64,000 nucleotides of DNA from Botryotinia globosa (lineage: Eukaryota > Ascomycota > Leotiomycetes > Helotiales > Sclerotiniaceae). The notes below the pieces were generated by a model, which saw only the letters and a list, made by a program, of their open reading frames with translations, searched no databases and was not told the origin of the DNA. Within the stretch, counting starts at the first letter, position 1. Each line of letters begins with the position of its first letter. The position numbers were made by a program, and so were the translations under genes. The stretch lies in assembly GCA_014898425.1 (NCBI GenBank), contig RCSZ01000014.1:620001-684000 (forward strand), read 5' to 3'. Shown here piece by piece: positions 59,965 to 64,000 of the stretch.

Positions 59965-61374
59965 ATGTCGCACCGTAAATTCGAAGCTCCCCGTCACGGA
60001 TCCCTTGCTTATCTCCCAAGAAAGAGAGCAAGCCGTCACCGCGGAAAGGTCAAGAGGTGAAGCATTTACCCCAATTTTCATTCTTTGCGACTTTTGAGGA
60101 TTCTGCAAATTTATCAACATCCGTCTGCAAATTTAACTTTTGAGGGAAGATCACATTTACTAACTTCTCAATTACAAACAGTTTCCCCAAGGATGATAAG
60201 ACCAAGCCAGTCCACCTTACTGCCACTCTTGGTTATAAGGCTGGTATGACTACCATTGTCCGCGACCTCGACCGTCCTGGTGCGAAGACACACAAGAAGG
60301 AGGTCGTTGAGGCAGTGACTGTCATTGAAACACCACCGGTACGAGCAACGCAGCCCGCTTGGCTTAAGCCAATGGCTAATATCTTTTTAGGTTATCGTTG
60401 TTGGTCTAGTGGGTTACATTGAGACTCCTCGTGGTCTCAGATCCCTTACAACTGTCTGGGCCGAACATTTGAGCGACGAAGTTAAGCGCAGATTCTACAA
60501 GAACTGGTACAAGAGCAAGAAGAAGGCTTTCACCAAGTACGCCAAGAAGCACTCCGAGAACAGCGGATCTTCCATCACCCGCGAACTGGAGCGTATCAAG
60601 AAGTACTGCACCGTCGTCCGTGTCCTCGCCCACACTCAAATCAGAAAGACCCCTCTCAAGCAAAAGAAGGCTCATTTGATGGAGATCCAAGTTAACGGAG
60701 GTAGCGTCGCTGAGAAGGTTGACTTCGCCAGCGGTCTCTTCGAGAAGCCAGTTGAGATCGGCTCCATCTTCGAGCAAGATGAGATGATTGATGTCATCGC
60801 TGTCACCAAGGGTCACGGTTTCTCTGGTGTCACCAGCAGATGGGGAACCAAGAAGCTTCCTAGAAAGACACACAAGGGTCTCCGTAAGGTCGCCTGTATC
60901 GGTGCCTGGCATCCAGCCCACGTCCAATGGACTGTTGCCCGTGCTGGTCAAGATGGATACCATCATCGTACCTCTTGCAACCACAAGGTCTACCGTATCG
61001 GACGTGGTGACGACCCCAACAACGCCGCCACCGAGTTCGATGTCTCCAAGAAGGCCATCACCCCGTAAGTTTCAGCAGTCTACTACTTTCAGTGATGTAT
61101 TGACTAACAAAATTCTAGTATGGGTGGCTTTGTCAGATATGGTGAAGTCAAGAACGACTTCATCATGCTCAAGGGTTCCGTTCCAGGTGTTAAGAAGCGT
61201 GTCATGACTCTCAGAAAATCCATGTTCGTTCACACCTCAAGAAAGGCCTTGGAGAAGGTTGAGTTGAAATGGATCGATACATCCTCCAAGTTCGGTCACG
61301 GTGCTTACCAAACCGCCGAGGAGAAGCACCAATTCTTGGGTACCCTCAAGAAGGACATTGCTCAATCCTCGTAA
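59965..61374 (+). CDS. rpl3: 60S ribosomal protein L3 (uL3)
   Basis: Four exons, 59965-60056, 60182-60338, 60391-61064 and 61119-61374, give 392 residues, the normal fungal length. The start [20 protein letters not shown] and [20 protein letters not shown] are family signatures. [20 protein letters not shown] contains the loop that carries the methylated histidine in yeast L3. The protein is essential in the large subunit near the peptidyl transferase centre and is the site of trichodermin- and anisomycin-type resistance in yeast. All three splices keep the conserved sequence uninterrupted (KVK/SFPKDD, ETPP/VIVVGL and [14 protein letters not shown]). Confidence 0.98.
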
Positions 61375-62121
61375 ATTTAAAAACTGGTTTCGCATTCTGG
61401 GTTTCTTACGTTTCGATAGGTGTAGTCGGTGGGGGTATCATATGTGCAACAAAGCAGTCCATGATTACCTATGGATATACTAGCATTCCATCAATGAAGA
61501 AATGTCAATGATATCCAATAATTTCAATAATGATTCAACTTATGATGATGTTTTGGCGAGCCCAGCCAATTGTGAGAACTGAGAACTGTGATCCAGGCAA
61601 CGTTGGATTCAATACAGTGAAAGAATCTTCCAAGCTGGTCTTTATCATGTTATATTTACGGCTAGCACTTGACGGAGCTCGTTCTCGACCTCTTGACCCC
61701 TTTTTTCCTTGTATTTTCCAACAAATTTCAACAGACCTTTCACGGAGACCCTAGGAACAATTTTTGAGTTGGATTTATTAGCAATGACTTGAATCAAACT
61801 TTCTATAACTCGATCTCATATAACTTCTCTTTACAAGACGGTTAACATTGTTTTGCATTGATCAATCCATCTTGGGTATTTTCTGTATTTTCTCTTCTTT
61901 TTCTCCTTCTCTTCCATTTCCTCCCTATCTATCTTTCTTCAACTGTGAAAATCGTCATCTCATCAAACACCCCCTGTATATAGATTTTTAAGTTGCACAA
62001 ACAAGAAAAAGAGAGATTCCCCATTACCCCACGTCACCGAAGTCACACAACATCCTCTGGTCCTTCCTTAACCCCTCTCTTCTTAGCTTTATTTACTAGT
62101 TTCACTACATTGTCAATATCA
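61375..62121. other. Spacer between rpl3 and a small open frame
   Basis: Contains the rpl3 3' untranslated region and pyrimidine-rich sequence (about 61860-61950) that could be a leader for the next frame. No domain-bearing frame is seen. Confidence 0.4.
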
Positions 62122-62532
62122 ATGGGTGCACTTTTCGCCGTCCTCACCATCCCTTATCGAAGCATCAAAGAATCTATTGAAAAAAGTCGCAAGCAGAAGA
62201 ACAAAATTAAACAAGTAAATAAACAAACAAAATCTGCACCGGGAAGTCGCACACCGAGTGTTTATCGTGAGACGGGAGGAAGAACACGACGAACAGAGAT
62301 ACTAGAAGAAAGAGTTAGTCCAGAGAAGGGAAGATCGCAATCATTAGGTTATTTACCATCGTTCGAAACGCCTCGGGCAGAATTGGAGGCAGATTTGGGC
62401 AAGGGAATAAACAAGGGAAAGGGAAAAGAAATCGAAGGGGCTTCGCTGCAGAAATTGTCGACGGTGTTAAGGACGACTTCGCAGAGAGATTTTGCATTGG
62501 ACGCTACACAGCAGGTGGAGGTTATTGCTTAG
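62122..62532 (+). CDS. Small basic protein of unknown function, possible
   Basis: A 136-residue frame starting MGALFAVLTIPYRSIKESIE. The family is not recognised. The second-position glycine and the hydrophobic N-terminal 12 residues could suit lipid attachment or a short anchor. The middle is strongly basic (KSRKQKNKIKQVNKQTKSAP, GGRTRRTEILEE) and the end is mixed charge (GKGINKGKGKEIEGASLQKL). The frame stays open upstream to 61993, but without an ATG there. It lies 213 bp before the next gene in the same direction and could alternatively be part of that gene's leader. It is supported only by openness and ordered composition. Confidence 0.4.
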   Translation: MGALFAVLTIPYRSIKESIEKSRKQKNKIKQVNKQTKSAPGSRTPSVYRETGGRTRRTEILEERVSPEKGRSQSLGYLPSFETPRAELEADLGKGINKGKGKEIEGASLQKLSTVLRTTSQRDFALDATQQVEVIA

Positions 62533-62744
62533 ACGGAAAAATTAAGCTTGCGATTCCTACTGCTCTGTTTTCTCGGCAAGGACGAATTGGAGAATCTGGG
62601 TCTGAGAGATCTAGAATTGAGCAGCGTTTCTTGCATAGCTCTGCGATCTTCAAATATACAAAGGAGAATAAAAGTCCGGAGGAAACAGCCACAAGTATAC
62701 AACCTCAAACACTATCCGAACGAACGAAGAACCACACAGACAAA

Positions 62745-63297
62745 ATGGGATCAGACGAAGATTATATGGCGTTCCTCGATAAGGCCAACGAGGATCCCAG
62801 TGCCGGCACATCGAAAGCTACGAGCAGTAATAAAAAAGCCGAGTTCAAGACCATAGATGATGATGTGGATGTACCTAGCGTGTTGGTCAGAGCAACCAAG
62901 GATGCGTGGTACACTAGTGATGCCGATGAACCATTTGTTGTTGTGGCGCTGAAATGTGAAGGAGGAATGCCAGATGAAGGTTTGTTTCTCGCTCTGTATT
63001 GAGAAGTCTGGGAAATCATTGGTGTATACATACTGACAAGAAATAGAAACATTCGCGAAGCTCATAGCCCATCCTGCTCCCGCAGACGCAGCGGAAGAAA
63101 TACAGATTATGGATATTGGGGAGTGGGATCCACAGGGACAATATAAGCAGATTGTACAGGCAGTGAGAGATGCTAGTAAGGGGAGCGATGTGAGGGTTTA
63201 TAGAGTGTCAGGGGAGGGAGCGAGAGTTGAGTATTGGGTTGTAGGGGTTGAAGGGGGGAGATTGGTTGGAGCGAAGGCGCTGAGTGTGGAGAGTTAG
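62745..63297 (+). CDS. Small conserved-looking protein of unknown function
   Basis: Two exons, 62745-62979 and 63047-63297, give 161 residues. I do not recognise a named family. The N-terminal 45 residues are disordered (MGSDEDYMAFLDKANEDPSA). From about residue 45 a compact alpha/beta domain follows: SVLVRATKDAWYTSDADEPF, VVVALKCEGGMPDEETFAKL, IMDIGEWDPQGQYKQIVQAV and VRVYRVSGEGARVEYWVVGV. Alternating strand-like and helix-like stretches make a real globular fold likely. The 67 bp intron has donor GTTTGT and acceptor AATAG, and the splice joins MPDE to ETFAKL in frame. Confidence 0.72.
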
Positions 63298-64000
63298 GGG
63301 GTGAGGAGAGGGAAGGGAAAAGACTGTTTATACCTGGCGTCTCTTGACTTTTGCTTTTGACTCTGGAGGAGGAGGATTGGGGGATTGGGGTACATGATAT
63401 AATGATGATGAAATGAATAAAATGAAAGACAAAATGGAGATTTCGTATACGAGATGAGTTGTGATTCATTCATCTTTCGGTGAGGAAATACAGATATGCC
63501 TATCTAGGTACTCTTTGTCGAGTGACAATGAGAATCTAGCATGGGATACACCGCGCACTTTTCTCTCAAAAAGCTTTTTGGAAGATACTATCAACCTTTT
63601 TTTCTCAATGTCTTGGTTTTATTGCTATATTCTATATCATTCTCGTTGCTCTTGACCCATTTCTCTGTCCGCGAATCTGCCAATTATGTTCTTCGTTCCT
63701 TCCCTTCCTATATTCTTCTCCATTGTACCCAACTACCTAATACCTTTAAAAAATAAGTAGTGGATGTACAACGAAGTAGAACTTTCAGTTTCCTTCTCCT
63801 TCCCCTCCTAGATATAGTTCCAGGAGGTGGTCCAGATATATATTTACTCGGCGGGTTGATCTCTTAAGATCCCTCCTTCTCCCCTCTGATAACATTTTCA
63901 TCCCCGGAATCTCGTATTATTATATATATATATATATATTCAATAACGTTCCTCTATATACTCCAGCTCCCAGCATTATTGATAGCTCTAATATATATAG
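63298..64000. other. 3' flank and right edge with TA microsatellite
   Basis: No supported gene. CTATCTAGGTAC near 63500-63511 belongs to the recurring palindrome family. A (TA)n tract lies at about 63916-63939. Confidence 0.45.

Noticed and set aside
60406..60984. 192-residue minus-strand frame
   Set aside because: Antisense shadow of rpl3 exon 3, produced by strong codon bias.

Overview
This is nuclear DNA of a filamentous ascomycete (Pezizomycotina). Genes sit on both strands, each is its own transcription unit, and most are split by short spliceosomal introns (about 50-190 bp, GTANGT-type donors, CTAAC/CTGAC-like branch sites, CAG/TAG acceptors). The protein set is typical of such fungi: a Zn2Cys6 regulator, a KRE6/SKN1 wall protein, an intracellular GH51 arabinofuranosidase and MFS transporters. 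Moderate GC, a nearly pure A/T block that looks RIP-mutated, and the protein flavour suggest a leotiomycete such as a Botrytis or Sclerotinia relative. That placement is inference.

Layout. 1-12.9 kb: cyclophilin-RRM protein Cyp6/PPIL4 (-), a Zn2Cys6 transcription factor (+), ribosomal protein S24 (-), and an EFM3/FAM86-type methyltransferase (+), separated by long spacers. 13.9-23.4 kb: an unrecognised acidic protein (-), beta-catenin-like protein 1 (+), an intron-containing tRNA-Pro with a second B-box copy just downstream, the mitochondrial cysteine desulfurase NFS1 (-), and an Rvs167/Hob1-type BAR-SH3 protein (+). 24.1-25.6 kb: a 1.4 kb A/T block bounded by 52 bp inverted repeats. 27.2-33.0 kb: an F-box protein (-), a 353 bp pogo-like MITE and an intronless MFS transporter (+). 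35.8-43.4 kb: an ER-type J-protein (-) diverging from RNA polymerase I subunit Rpa43 (+), then a 1572-residue coilin-like protein (+). 44.5-50.8 kb: a small predicted secreted protein (+), the GH51 enzyme (-, 5' end unresolved) and a seven-exon sugar transporter (+). 50.8-56.4 kb: 5.5 kb without a convincing gene but rich in microsatellites. 56.4-63.3 kb: KRE6/SKN1 (+), ribosomal protein L3 (+) and two small proteins of unknown function (+).

The genes do not form an operon or a metabolic cluster. There is a loose theme of RNA and ribosome biology (Cyp6, CTNNBL1, coilin-like protein, Rpa43, S24, L3, Efm3, tRNA-Pro). I attach no functional meaning to it, because housekeeping genes are often mixed this way. 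The sugar transporter and the arabinofuranosidase are divergent neighbours, which would fit joint use in plant-polysaccharide catabolism, but this is weak. I see no prokaryotic-type system, CRISPR array or secondary-metabolite cluster. The most unusual items are the coilin-like protein with its triplicated AFD motif, the double-repeat-ended A/T element, the extra tRNA B-box and a recurring TACCTAGGTA palindrome.

Exon boundaries were worked out by hand from splice consensus and reading-frame continuity, without transcript data. Every multi-exon model given as complete has a length divisible by three.
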